Assembly (NCBI GenBank): GCA_963668535.1
Contig: OY764867.1
Span: 806,001-870,000, forward strand
Direction: 5' to 3'
Source of the DNA: F22 sp963668535
GTDB taxonomy: Bacteria > Bacteroidota > Bacteroidia > Bacteroidales > Bacteroidaceae
DNA length: 64,000 nt
Positions 51,309-60,530 of the stretch are shown in pieces. Every line of letters begins with the position of its first letter. Position 1 is the stretch's first letter. The notes below the pieces were generated by a model. That model was not told where the DNA came from, ran no database searches, and worked only from the letters and a program-made list of their open reading frames with translations. Both the position numbers and the translations under genes were made by a program.

Positions 51309-53153
51309 CTATTCTACAGTTACAGACTTGGCTAAGTTACGAGGTTGATCCACATCCTTACCTTTGCATACAGCTATATGGTAGGCCAACATTTGCAACG
51401 GAATGGTCGTAATCAATGGGTCAAGACACTCCAAAGTCTTAGGTAGTTCAATATACTCGTCTACAATATTCTTAATCACTTCATCGCCTTCAGAGATAAT
51501 CGCAATGACACGACCTTTACGTGCTTTGATTTCTTGAATATTGCTCACCACTTTCTCATACATTCCATTGTTGGTAGCGACCACGACAACTGGCATCTCG
51601 GTATCAATCAAAGCAATAGGACCATGCTTCATCTCAGCTGCTGGATACCCTTCCGCATGAATATAACTGATTTCTTTGAGTTTTAAGGCCCCTTCTAGAG
51701 CTACCGGGTAACTATATCCGCGTCCCAAATAGATGAAATTATGTGCGTAAGTAAAGACACGAGCCATCTTTTCGATTCGGTCATTCAACTTTAGAATCTC
51801 CTTCATCTTAGTAGGAATCGTATACAAAGATTTTGTAATTTCCGCATATCTATCTTCTGCAAGCGTACCTCGCTTGCGTCCCAGTGTCAAAGCCAATAAA
51901 GTCAACACAGTTACCTGACCTGTAAAAGCTTTTGTAGAAGCCACTCCAATCTCAGGACCTACGTGAATATAACTACCAGTATGGGTGGCACGAGGTATTG
52001 ATGAACCAATCGCGTTGCAAATACCGTAGATAAAGGCCCCTCGACTTTTAGCGAGTTCTACAGCAGCTAGGGTATCGGCAGTTTCTCCTGATTGAGAAAT
52101 AGCAATCACCACATCGTCGTCACCTATCACCGGGTTACTATATCGAAACTCTGAAGCATATTCAACCATGACTGGTATACGGCAGAATTCCTCGATCAGC
52201 TGCTTGCCGATAAGTGCCGCATGCCAAGAGGTTCCACAAGCCACAATCACAATGCGTGAAGCTTTAATCAATTTTTGTTCATGATCGTTTACAGCAGATA
52301 GCGTCACTTGATCATGAGTCGCATTGATACGACCACGCATACAATCCTCAATAGACTGAGGTTGTTCAAAGATCTCTTTCAACATAAAGTGAGGATACCC
52401 TCCCTTTTCTATCTGTCCGATATTAAGTTCTACGTGGGTTTCTTCAGGAGCGATCTCTTGATTATGAAGACTCACAATACGCAATTCTTCATCGGGATTA
52501 ATAACAGCGATTTCTTCATCATCAAGATAAACCACACGATCTGTGTACTCAACAATGGGCGTGGCATCACTAGCTAAGAAATATTCCTTCTTGCCTATAC
52601 CTATCACAAGTGGGCTACTCTTACGAGCAGCAATAATGCGATTTGGATGATCTTTATCTAATATGGCTATGGCATATGCACCAATCACTTTGCGAAGCGC
52701 TATTTGAACAGCACGTACTAAATCGCACTTCTTTTTATCTTGTACGTAGGCTATAAATTGTACCAAGACTTCGGTATCTGTACCTGATTGAAAAGAATAA
52801 CCTTCTTGAATCAAGCCTTCTTTCAAACCCGCATAATTTTCAATAATGCCGTTATGGATAATAGCTAATCTATCGTGCTCGGAGCAATGAGGATGCGCAT
52901 TAATCTGAGATGGTTCACCGTGGGTAGCCCATCTTGTGTGAGCAATACCAACTACACCTGAGACATCCTTCTGAGAGGCCAGCAATTCGAGTTCCGACAC
53001 CTTACCTTTGGCCTTGTACACATTCAACTGACCACTATCGCTCTGCAATGCAACTCCTGCACTATCGTAACCACGATATTCAAGTCGTTTCAATCCTTTT
53101 ATTAAAACTGGATATGCATCACGATATCCAATATATCCTACAATACCACACAT
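51309..53153 (-). CDS. glmS: Glucosamine-6-phosphate synthase (isomerizing)
   Basis: This 614-residue enzyme makes glucosamine-6-phosphate from fructose-6-phosphate and glutamine, feeding peptidoglycan and LPS synthesis. The glutaminase domain begins with the catalytic cysteine after the initiator Met (MCGIVGYIG). Two SIS domains follow (CGTSWHAALIG, ISQSGETADTL; GRGYSYPVALEGALKLKE). The C-terminal end KSVTVE is canonical. The frame extends 17 codons upstream, but the cysteine must be residue 2, so 53153 is the start. No glmS ribozyme is seen in the 73-base gap upstream. It follows rfbB. Confidence 0.97.
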   Translation of the reverse strand: MCGIVGYIGYRDAYPVLIKGLKRLEYRGYDSAGVALQSDSGQLNVYKAKGKVSELELLASQKDVSGVVGIAHTRWATHGEPSQINAHPHCSEHDRLAIIHNGIIENYAGLKEGLIQEGYSFQSGTDTEVLVQFIAYVQDKKKCDLVRAVQIALRKVIGAYAIAILDKDHPNRIIAARKSSPLVIGIGKKEYFLASDATPIVEYTDRVVYLDDEEIAVINPDEELRIVSLHNQEIAPEETHVELNIGQIEKGGYPHFMLKEIFEQPQSIEDCMRGRINATHDQVTLSAVNDHEQKLIKASRIVIVACGTSWHAALIGKQLIEEFCRIPVMVEYASEFRYSNPVIGDDDVVIAISQSGETADTLAAVELAKSRGAFIYGICNAIGSSIPRATHTGSYIHVGPEIGVASTKAFTGQVTVLTLLALTLGRKRGTLAEDRYAEITKSLYTIPTKMKEILKLNDRIEKMARVFTYAHNFIYLGRGYSYPVALEGALKLKEISYIHAEGYPAAEMKHGPIALIDTEMPVVVVATNNGMYEKVVSNIQEIKARKGRVIAIISEGDEVIKNIVDEYIELPKTLECLDPLITTIPLQMLAYHIAVCKGKDVDQPRNLAKSVTVE

Positions 53154-53226
53154 ATATTTTATTCCTTCCTCAATTATAAAATGTGTCTCGCACAAATAGT
53201 GCACACGACATAATTATCAATATATT

Positions 53227-54291
53227 TTATCGACCACTGTACATCTCATTGTAATACTTCTGATAGTCACCATTGACAATGCGCTCCATCCATTCTTCAT
53301 TCTCTAGATACCAAGCGACCGTCTTTTCAATGCCTTCTTCAAATTGCAGACTGGGTGCCCAGCCTAATTCATTTTTCAATTTATTACTATCGATCGCATA
53401 ACGTAAGTCATGTCCAGCACGATCAGTCACGTAAGTAATCAGTTTTTCGGAAGTGCCTTCTTCACGCCCCAAAGCCTTGTCAACGGCTTTTATAATCACT
53501 TGTATCAAATCGATATTGCGCCATTCATTAAAGCCACCAATATTATAGGTATCATTCAACTGACCTTTATGAAAAATCAAATCAATAGCTCGTGCATGGT
53601 CGACCACATACAACCAATCGCGCACATTTTCACCTTTACCATACACTGGAAGTGGCTTATTTTTACGGATATTGTTGATAAACAGTGGAATCAATTTTTC
53701 GGGAAACTGATTGGGCCCATAGTTATTGGAACAGTTCGTAACCAACGTAGGCAAACCATATGTATCGTGATAAGCCCGTACAAAATGGTCGCTACTAGCT
53801 TTACTGGCTGAATATGGAGAATGTGGATCATATGCTGTCTCTTCGGTAAAGAAAGTACCATCCTTCTGCAGAGTACCATAGACTTCATCTGTAGAGATAT
53901 GATAGAAACGTTTTCCGTCCATCTGATCACCCCAATAATTCTTAGCTGTTTGAAGTAAAACTAAAGTGCCCATTACATTGGTACGAGCAAAGGCGAAGGG
54001 ATCTTTGATACTTCTATCTACGTGACTCTCAGCAGCCAAATGAATAACGCCATCAATCTGATAATCGGCAAAGACTTTTTGAATAGCTTGCTCATCACAA
54101 ATATCTGCTTTGACAAATTCATAATTGGGAGCATCTTGCACATCTATAAGATTCTCTAGATTACCAGCATATGTGAGTTTATCTAAGTTGATGATGCGAT
54201 ATTCAGGATACTTTTTTACAAAAAGTTTCACCACGTGGCAACCGATAAAACCAGCTCCACCAGTTATCAAGATATTTCTCGTATAGTTCAT
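53227..54291 (-). CDS. rfbB: dTDP-glucose 4,6-dehydratase
   Basis: This 354-residue extended short-chain dehydrogenase forms dTDP-4-keto-6-deoxyglucose for surface sugars. Rossmann motif ILITGGAGFIGCHV, then ISTDEVYG (active-site Asp/Glu) and the catalytic YSASK. The other rhamnose genes (rfbA, rfbC, rfbD) are not in the window. It is probably transcribed together with glmS, 73 bases downstream. A -7 box TATCTTTG lies at 54318-54325 on the minus strand without a good -33. Confidence 0.95.
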   Translation of the reverse strand: MNYTRNILITGGAGFIGCHVVKLFVKKYPEYRIINLDKLTYAGNLENLIDVQDAPNYEFVKADICDEQAIQKVFADYQIDGVIHLAAESHVDRSIKDPFAFARTNVMGTLVLLQTAKNYWGDQMDGKRFYHISTDEVYGTLQKDGTFFTEETAYDPHSPYSASKASSDHFVRAYHDTYGLPTLVTNCSNNYGPNQFPEKLIPLFINNIRKNKPLPVYGKGENVRDWLYVVDHARAIDLIFHKGQLNDTYNIGGFNEWRNIDLIQVIIKAVDKALGREEGTSEKLITYVTDRAGHDLRYAIDSNKLKNELGWAPSLQFEEGIEKTVAWYLENEEWMERIVNGDYQKYYNEMYSGR

Positions 54292-54317
54292 ACTGCTTAT
54301 TTAAGAATTATTTCCGA

Positions 54318-54325
54318 CAAAGATA
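54318..54325 (-). promoter_or_regulatory. -7 box for rfbB-glmS
   Basis: Minus-strand TATCTTTG, 27 bases before the rfbB ATG. The -33 match is weak. Confidence 0.5.
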
Positions 54326-54366
54326 ACAAAAATATCGGCATAGGCTATACTAGACAGACATAAAAA

Positions 54367-54398
54367 GGTGCGTCAAAACCTATTGGCTTTGACGCACC
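54367..54398 (-). terminator. Terminator of mdh
   Basis: An 11-bp perfect stem (54367-54377 with 54388-54398) followed by TTTTT on the minus strand, 35 bases after the mdh stop. Confidence 0.85.
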
Positions 54399-54432
54399 CC
54401 CAGTACAATATTTTCTTTAAAAAAGTAGAGGA

Positions 54433-55374
54433 TTAAAGAGCACCTACTTCTTTAAGAGCAGCATTTGTCTTACGAACTGCAGCAGCAGACGCTTCGAACT
54501 TAGCTTTTTCTTCTTCGTTCAATGGAAGTTCTACAACCTTTTCAACACCATTGCGACCAAGGATAACTGGTACACCGATACAAATATCTTCCTGACCATA
54601 TTCACCTTCTAGCAATACTGAACAAGGGATCATCTTCTTTTGGTTGTGAAGGATAGATTCAACAACTTGTGATGCAGCAGCACCTGGAGCATACCATGCA
54701 GAAGTACCCAAAAGCTTAGTAAGAGTAGCACCACCTACCATAGTATCTGCAGCAACTTGTTCTAGACGATCTGCTGACAAGAATTCAGAGACAGCAACTC
54801 CTTTGTATGTAGCAAGACGAGTCAATGGAATCATTGTAGTATCACCATGACCACCGATAACCATACCTTCTACTTCGTTGGCATTGCAACCTAGAGCTTC
54901 AGTAAGACGATATTTAAAACGTGAGCTATCAAGAGCACCACCCATACCAATGATACGATTCTTTGGAAGACCTAGAGTCTTAAGAGAAAGGTAAGTCATA
55001 GTATCCATTGGATTAGATACAACAACCAAAATAGTATTTGGAGAATACTTAAGAATGTTTTCAGCTACTGACTTCACGATACCGGCATTCACACCGATAA
55101 GCTCTTCACGAGTCATACCTGGCTTACGTGGAAGACCAGAAGTAATAACCACAACATCTGAATCAGCAGTTGCTGCGTAATCGTTAGTTACACCTGATAG
55201 CACTGAATCAAAACCTAGAAGCTGTGCAGTTTGCATAATATCCATGGCCTTACCTTCAGATACTCCTTCTTTGATATCAAGCAAGATTACTTCATCTGCT
55301 ACTTCTTTAAAAGCTAGTACATTGGCACATGTAGCACCTACGTTACCAGCACCTACTACGGTTACTTTAGACAT
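54433..55374 (-). CDS. mdh: Malate dehydrogenase (LDH-like type)
   Basis: This 313-residue NAD-dependent enzyme interconverts malate and oxaloacetate, used in Bacteroidales for the reductive branch to succinate. The NAD motif is VTVVGAGNVGATCA, substrate arginines lie in GLPRKPGMTRE, and the catalytic histidine is in MVIGGHGDTTMIP. The sequence type is the lactate-dehydrogenase-like malate dehydrogenase. Single gene with its own terminator; a possible -7 box TATTTTTG lies at 55419-55426 on the minus strand. Confidence 0.95.
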   Translation of the reverse strand: MSKVTVVGAGNVGATCANVLAFKEVADEVILLDIKEGVSEGKAMDIMQTAQLLGFDSVLSGVTNDYAATADSDVVVITSGLPRKPGMTREELIGVNAGIVKSVAENILKYSPNTILVVVSNPMDTMTYLSLKTLGLPKNRIIGMGGALDSSRFKYRLTEALGCNANEVEGMVIGGHGDTTMIPLTRLATYKGVAVSEFLSADRLEQVAADTMVGGATLTKLLGTSAWYAPGAAASQVVESILHNQKKMIPCSVLLEGEYGQEDICIGVPVILGRNGVEKVVELPLNEEEKAKFEASAAAVRKTNAALKEVGAL

Positions 55375-55496
55375 AATTATTAGTTATTAAAAAAATGAAT
55401 AATCAATTTTGTTTATGGCAAAAATACAGCCTTTATTTCAATTGCGGAAATTTTTCCATAATAAATTTCGTTAAGCAATTCACTATTATACAAAAA

Positions 55497-55519
55497 GGGC
55501 TAACCTTCTCGGTCAGCCC
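55497..55519 (-). terminator. Terminator of trxA
   Basis: A GC-rich stem (55497-55505 with 55511-55519, one mismatch) followed by TTTTTG on the minus strand. It lies 187 bases after the trxA stop, giving an unusually long 3' UTR that holds a small CGTTTT/AAAACG hairpin but no gene. Confidence 0.65.
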
Positions 55520-55706
55520 CCTTCTTTTTCTTCCAAATATTTCACATTACTAACCGTGTTTTCTCCATAGATGCATAGTGTTTTTTATCTTCCACACGTT
55601 TTATTAAAAACGAGAGCAGAGCTAGTAAGCAAATATCTGTAGAATCAACTCAACAAATAAATCAAATCATTTTCTAGTACCAATCAAATAGTATCGTGAT
55701 CCTATA

Positions 55707-56066
55707 TTATTTTAATAATACCCCATTGATTGCTTCTCGAAGCTGGCTTTTCTGCATCAATCCCTGTGCCATTTGCGGTTGCCCGCTCATAGGAACAAAC
55801 AAAAGACTTGGAATGCTGCGGATGCCGAATGAAGCTGCCAATACTTGTTCTGCTTCTGTATCCACTTTAAATATATCTATTTTACCATCAAATTCTTGCG
55901 CAATATCTTCTAGAATTGGAGACAATGCCTTACATGGTCCACACCAACTGGCGTAGAAATCGATAATTGCAGGTTTGTCACCTAGGAACTTAAACTCTTG
56001 AGGGTTCTTTTCCAAATCAGCTACTTGTTTGTAAAACTCTTCTGTGGTTAAATGTTTAACTGCCAT
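55707..56066 (-). CDS. trxA: Thioredoxin
   Basis: This 119-residue cytoplasmic thioredoxin has the WCGPC active site (FYASWCGPCKALSP) and the cis-proline segment SIPSLLFVP, with no signal peptide. It reduces disulfides in enzymes such as ribonucleotide reductase and peroxiredoxins. It is divergent from oxyR and their promoters overlap, which suggests control by oxidative stress. Confidence 0.95.
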   Translation of the reverse strand: MAVKHLTTEEFYKQVADLEKNPQEFKFLGDKPAIIDFYASWCGPCKALSPILEDIAQEFDGKIDIFKVDTEAEQVLAASFGIRSIPSLLFVPMSGQPQMAQGLMQKSQLREAINGVLLK

Positions 56067-56129
56067 AATCTTATATCTTTATATATATACTTCTAGTTTC
56101 TCTGTGTGATTTATTCCTTGATCACACCA

Positions 56130-56161
56130 CAAATATACGAGGCTTTTTTGATCCTTGCAAA
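56130..56161 (-). promoter_or_regulatory. Promoter for trxA
   Basis: Minus strand TTTG, 20 bases, TATATTTG, an exact consensus. It overlaps the oxyR promoter on the other strand. Confidence 0.85.
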
Positions 56162-56180
56162 CAGATTTTTTCTATCTTTG
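56147..56180 (+). promoter_or_regulatory. Promoter for oxyR
   Basis: TTTG, 22 bases, TATCTTTG on the plus strand. The leader to the oxyR ATG is about 80 bases. Confidence 0.75.
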
Positions 56181-56266
56181 CATAGATAAAACCTATAAGA
56201 GCATGGAAACTGTATAGTTTACAGCTATTTTTGAATGAGTACAAATAGGACTAACATACTAAAAAA

Positions 56267-57196
56267 ATGAACTTACAACAATTGCAGTACATCGTGGCTG
56301 CCAATAAAACAAGACACTTCGTCAAAGCAGCTCAGTCCTGCGGGGTGTCTCAACCAACTCTCAGTGCGATGATTCAGAAGCTGGAAGCCGAGTTGGATGT
56401 CAAAATTTTCAATCGAGATAAAAATCCTATTGAGCCTACAGAAATTGGTGCCAAAATCATCTTGCAAGCTGAAACTTGCTTGAATGATGTAAAACGTATT
56501 GAGGAAGTCATTCTATCAGAAATGCAAGCACTGGAAGGGCGTCTTAGCTTAGGTATACTGCCATCTATAGCACCATACGTTGTCCCTGATTTTATCCCCA
56601 AATTTCAAACAAAAAACCAAGCTGTAGATCTTACAATTTCAGAAATGACTTCTCAAAATTTGGTACAACATCTATTGAAGGCCGATCTAGACATGGCTAT
56701 CATGACCACTCCACTAAACCAGCCTGACTTACTTGAGATACCATTATATAAGGAACGTTTCCTAGCTTATTTTGGATCTTCTTGCCCTTGTACCTACGAT
56801 GTTGAATCGGTTTCTCCTGATAATATGCCTAATGCTAAATTATGGGTTTTGCTGGAAGGTAACTGTCCACGTTCTGACGTGTTTAATTTCTGTCACTTGC
56901 GCTCGTTGGGTGAAACGACCTATCAAGCTGGAAGCACAGAAACTTTAATACATATTGTGGATAACAACGGCGGGTTTACGGTTATTCCTCAACTACACAC
57001 ACATTATTTGTCGGAAGAGAAGATGAAACAAGTACGACCTTTTGATGCGCCTGATGCTAAACGAGAGATTTCACTAGTCATCCGCAAAGATTATCTAAAA
57101 GAAAATATGCTCAATGCGGTGGTAGATGTTATCAAAGAAATCATTCCTGAAGACTTACTCGAAAAGAAGATCAAGGATTTTAGAGTACGCTTGTAA
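56267..57196 (+). CDS. oxyR: Hydrogen peroxide sensor OxyR
   Basis: This 309-residue LysR-type regulator has an N-terminal winged helix-turn-helix (about 1-60, FVKAAQSCGVSQPTLSAMIQKLE). The redox switch is C200 and C209 (GNC...NFC), spaced exactly as Cys199 and Cys208 in E. coli OxyR, so peroxide should form a disulfide and activate DNA binding. It controls genes such as catalase, ahpC and dps in relatives. It lies 12 bases before xseB, in the same direction. Confidence 0.94.
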   Translation: MNLQQLQYIVAANKTRHFVKAAQSCGVSQPTLSAMIQKLEAELDVKIFNRDKNPIEPTEIGAKIILQAETCLNDVKRIEEVILSEMQALEGRLSLGILPSIAPYVVPDFIPKFQTKNQAVDLTISEMTSQNLVQHLLKADLDMAIMTTPLNQPDLLEIPLYKERFLAYFGSSCPCTYDVESVSPDNMPNAKLWVLLEGNCPRSDVFNFCHLRSLGETTYQAGSTETLIHIVDNNGGFTVIPQLHTHYLSEEKMKQVRPFDAPDAKREISLVIRKDYLKENMLNAVVDVIKEIIPEDLLEKKIKDFRVRL

Positions 57197-57208
57197 TTAC
57201 ATATACAT

Positions 57209-57436
57209 ATGAAAGAAAAAGAAAATACCTCCGTGAATCAGCTCAGTTATAATGAAGCTATAGTACGTCTTGAAGAGATTGTACAACTGCTCAACAAGCC
57301 AGAATTGGAAATTGACAAGCTCTCTAGTCTGGTCAAGGAAGCCAATATACTGATTTCTCTCTGCAAACAAAAACTGACTGAGACAGACAAGGAAGTCGAA
57401 AAATTATGGGCTGACAGAAGCTCAGAAGTCGAATAA
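57209..57436 (+). CDS. xseB: Exodeoxyribonuclease VII small subunit
   Basis: This 75-residue helical protein has the XseB signature (LSYNEAIVRLEEIVQLLNKPELEIDKL) and the usual ending with KLTETDKEVEKL. It binds the XseA large subunit to form an exonuclease that degrades single-stranded DNA. The xseA gene is not in this window, so xseB is separated from its usual partner and linked to oxyR instead. Confidence 0.93.
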   Translation: MKEKENTSVNQLSYNEAIVRLEEIVQLLNKPELEIDKLSSLVKEANILISLCKQKLTETDKEVEKLWADRSSEVE

Positions 57437-57442
57437 AATAAC

Positions 57443-57450
57443 TACCTTTG
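57443..57450 (+). promoter_or_regulatory. -7 box for ilvE
   Basis: TACCTTTG on the plus strand 40 bases before the ilvE ATG. No clear -33 box. Confidence 0.55.
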
Positions 57451-57489
57451 TCGGGAAAATACTAAACCTAAAAAAATACTTAGTAGCAT

Positions 57490-58509
57490 ATGAAAGAAAT
57501 TGATTGGGCCAATTTATCATTTGGATATATGCCTACAGATTATAACGTGAGAATCAACTACCGTAATGGTCAGTGGGGAGAACTAGAAATTAGCAGCTCC
57601 GATCGAATCAATATGCATATGGCAGCTACCTGTTTGCACTATGGGCAAGAATGTTTTGAAGGCATGAAGGCGTACAGAGGCAAAGATGGGCAAATTCGTC
57701 TTTTCCGTGCGACGGATAATGCTGAACGCATGCAGGACACTTGTCGAGGTCTGCTAATGCCAGAACTTCCAACAGATCGTTTTGTTGAAGCGATCAAGAA
57801 AGTCGTGCAACTAAATGAACGCTTTATTCCTCCTTACGAGACTGGAGCAACATTATATATACGTCCATTGCTTATTGGCACAGGAGTACAAGTAGGCGTG
57901 CGCCCTGCTGATGAATACTTATTTGTTGTGTTTGTGACTCCAGTAGGGCCATATTTCAAGGGAGGATTCTCAACAAACCCATACGTCATCACACGTGAGT
58001 ATGATCGTGCAGCTCCAAAAGGAACTGGATGTTTCAAAGTGGGCGGTAACTACGCAGCATCATTGCGTGCTAGCAAATGGGCACACGATCAAGGATATGC
58101 AGCCGAATTTTATTTGGATGCACGTGAGAAAAAATACATTGATGAATGTGGGGCTGCCAATTTCTTTGGTATCAAAGACAATACATATGTCACTCCCAAA
58201 TCAGAATCCATCCTACCATCTATAACTAACCGCAGTCTTATGACTATTGCAGAAGACTTAGGTATTAAGGTAGAACGTCGACCAATTCTTGAAGAAGAGT
58301 TGTCTACATTCGAAGAAGCAGGAGCTTGTGGCACTGCAGCTGTAATCAGCCCAATATCACGCATAGATGACCCTGAAAAAGATGTAGAGTATATCTTCTC
58401 TGAAGACGGTAAACCAGGTCCTATCAGTGAAAAATTATACCATACGCTTCGTGCTATTCAGTATGGTGATGCACCTGATACACATGGTTGGGTGACTATT
58501 GTTGAGTAA
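57490..58509 (+). CDS. ilvE: Branched-chain amino acid aminotransferase
   Basis: This 339-residue PLP enzyme moves amino groups between glutamate and the keto acids of Ile, Leu and Val. The PLP lysine is K183 in CFKVGGNYAAS, and FEGMKAYR and FYLDAREKKYIDECG are conserved. The size and the KVGGNYA motif fit the longer (bacterial/eukaryotic-type) BCAT subgroup. It lies 49 bases before trmB. Confidence 0.95.
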   Translation: MKEIDWANLSFGYMPTDYNVRINYRNGQWGELEISSSDRINMHMAATCLHYGQECFEGMKAYRGKDGQIRLFRATDNAERMQDTCRGLLMPELPTDRFVEAIKKVVQLNERFIPPYETGATLYIRPLLIGTGVQVGVRPADEYLFVVFVTPVGPYFKGGFSTNPYVITREYDRAAPKGTGCFKVGGNYAASLRASKWAHDQGYAAEFYLDAREKKYIDECGAANFFGIKDNTYVTPKSESILPSITNRSLMTIAEDLGIKVERRPILEEELSTFEEAGACGTAAVISPISRIDDPEKDVEYIFSEDGKPGPISEKLYHTLRAIQYGDAPDTHGWVTIVE

Positions 58510-58558
58510 TCAACGTGCAATAGCAAAAATGTACAATCAGTATAATTAAATTTTAAAA

Positions 58559-59323
58559 GTGGCAAAAGGTAAATTAGAAAAGTTTGCTGACATGGCAAGC
58601 TATCCTCATGTATTTGAATATCCTCATTCTATTATTGATGAAGTTCCTTTCGAGATGAAAGGTCGTTGGCATAAGGATTTTTTCAAAAATGACAATCCTA
58701 TCGTTCTTGAACTTGGATGTGGTCGCGGTGAATATACCGTGGGCTTAGCGCGTATGTTTCCAAACAAGAACTTTATTGGTGTAGATATAAAAGGAGCACG
58801 AATGTGGACAGGGGCAACTGAATCGCTCCGTGATGGACTTAGTAATGTTGCATTTCTTCGTACTAATATTGAGATTATCGAACGATTTTTTGCATCCAAT
58901 GAAGTTAGTGAGATTTGGTTTACTTTCTCTGATCCTCAAATGAAGAAAGCAACCAAAAGATTGACATCGACATTCTTCATGGAGAGATATCGTAAATTTA
59001 TCACTCCAAATGCTACTTTACATTTAAAAACTGATAGTGATTTCCTCTTTACGTATACGAAGTACATGATAGAGCATAATCATTTGCCTGTACATTTGAT
59101 GACCAAAGATTTATATCATGACAACCAAGGTTTGGTAGATGATATCTTAGATATTAAGACATACTACGAACAGCAATGGCTTGATCGTGGACTAAATATT
59201 AAATATATTCAATGGTCATTGCCGCTTGATACTCCACTGGAAGAGCCAGATATAGAAATAGAACTGGACAGTTACAGAAGTTACAACCGCAGTAAACGTA
59301 GCGGACTGTCAACAAGCAAATAA
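58559..59323 (+). CDS. trmB: tRNA (guanine-N7-)-methyltransferase
   Basis: This 254-residue SAM-dependent enzyme methylates G46 in the variable loop of tRNA. Motifs are LELGCGRGEYTVGLA (SAM), NFIGVDIKGARMW and the catalytic-site FTFSDPQMKK (DPxxKK type). It starts at a GTG (58559) that gives the family N-terminus AKGKLEKFADMASYP; the next in-frame ATG would cut into that region. Confidence 0.94.
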   Translation: MAKGKLEKFADMASYPHVFEYPHSIIDEVPFEMKGRWHKDFFKNDNPIVLELGCGRGEYTVGLARMFPNKNFIGVDIKGARMWTGATESLRDGLSNVAFLRTNIEIIERFFASNEVSEIWFTFSDPQMKKATKRLTSTFFMERYRKFITPNATLHLKTDSDFLFTYTKYMIEHNHLPVHLMTKDLYHDNQGLVDDILDIKTYYEQQWLDRGLNIKYIQWSLPLDTPLEEPDIEIELDSYRSYNRSKRSGLSTSK

Positions 59324-59338
59324 AATGAGATAAGAACT

Positions 59339-59365
59339 AAACAATCACCAAAGAAGTAATTGTTT
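59339..59365. other. Small inverted repeat in the trmB-mrp gap
   Basis: AAACAAT pairs with ATTGTTT across a 13-base loop. It is AT-rich with no T run, so it is a weak terminator at best. Confidence 0.3.
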
Positions 59366-59408
59366 GTCGTCACATAAGTAATAATAAGTAAATCAAAATA
59401 ATAGGAAA

Positions 59409-60512
59409 ATGGCTTTATATCCAAAACTAGTATTAGATTCATTAAGCACTGTGCGCTATCCTGGTACAGGAAAGAATCTAGTGGAAGCTGGAATGGTAGA
59501 AGATAACATTCGTATTGAAGGCATGAAGGTTTCTTTTTCACTCATTTTTGAGAAAGAAACAGATCCATTTCTAAAATCAGTACGTATGGCCTGTGTTGCT
59601 GCGCTTAAACGCGACATCCCAGGTATAGAGATTGAAGGTAACATCAGCATTAAAACACTTCAGGCACCACGTCCAGAAGCAGGTAATATGCTTAAAGGAG
59701 TTAAAAATATTATTGGTATTTCGTCTGGTAAGGGAGGTGTCGGTAAATCAACTGTCTCAGCTAATCTTGCGGTTGCACTCGCTAAACAAGGATACAAGGT
59801 GGGGTTGCTTGATGCAGATATCTTTGGCCCTTCTATGCCTAAGATGTTTAATGTGGAAGATGCGCGCCCTGTTGCTGATAATATTGACGGACGTGAAGTT
59901 ATCGTACCCGTACAAAAATATGGCGTTACTTTATTGTCTATTGGCTTCTTTGTCGATCCAGACCAAGCAACATTGTGGCGTGGTGGTATGGCTAGTAATG
60001 CGCTAAAACAGTTAATTGCAGATTGTAATTGGGGAGAATTGGATTATTTCCTTATCGATTTGCCTCCTGGTACTAGTGATGTGCACCTTACTATTGTACA
60101 AAATATTGCAATGACTGGAGCTATCGTAATCAGTACTCCACAAGATGTAGCACTTGCTGATGCACGAAAAGGTATCAATATGTTTACCAATGATAAGGTC
60201 AATGTACCTATCTTAGGATTGGTTGAGAATATGGCTTACTTCACTCCAGAAGAATTGCCTGATAATAAATACTATATCTTTGGTAAAGAAGGTGCTAAAC
60301 GTCTCGCAGAAGAGATGAACGTTCCTCTTCTTGCAGAAATTCCATTGGTACAAGGAATCCGTGAAGGAGGTGACGTCGGTGCACCAGTAGCACTTGATCC
60401 AGAGAGCATCACTGGTAAGGCTTTCCACCAATTGGCACTAAATGTAGTAGCACAAATAGATAAACGTAATCGTGAACTTCCTCCGAGTCGTCACGTAGAT
60501 ATTCATTCATAA
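59409..60512 (+). CDS. mrp: Mrp/ApbC-type iron-sulfur carrier ATPase
   Basis: This 367-residue protein has an N-terminal MIP18/DUF59 domain (about 1-85) and a deviant Walker ATPase (GKGGVGKS at 107-114, DADIFGPSMPKM, PPGTSDVHLT). It is thought to carry Fe-S clusters to target proteins. The C-terminal CxxC that holds the cluster in most Mrp proteins is absent: the place after VENMAYFTPEELP has no cysteine. It lies 18 bases before yjdM. Confidence 0.92.
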   Translation: MALYPKLVLDSLSTVRYPGTGKNLVEAGMVEDNIRIEGMKVSFSLIFEKETDPFLKSVRMACVAALKRDIPGIEIEGNISIKTLQAPRPEAGNMLKGVKNIIGISSGKGGVGKSTVSANLAVALAKQGYKVGLLDADIFGPSMPKMFNVEDARPVADNIDGREVIVPVQKYGVTLLSIGFFVDPDQATLWRGGMASNALKQLIADCNWGELDYFLIDLPPGTSDVHLTIVQNIAMTGAIVISTPQDVALADARKGINMFTNDKVNVPILGLVENMAYFTPEELPDNKYYIFGKEGAKRLAEEMNVPLLAEIPLVQGIREGGDVGAPVALDPESITGKAFHQLALNVVAQIDKRNRELPPSRHVDIHS

Positions 60513-60530
60513 ACAATTTTATAGTAAAAG

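Noticed and set aside
53154..53226. glmS ribozyme upstream of glmS
   Set aside because: The gap of 73 bases is too short for the ribozyme and its core is not visible; only a small GCAC/GTGC hairpin is present.
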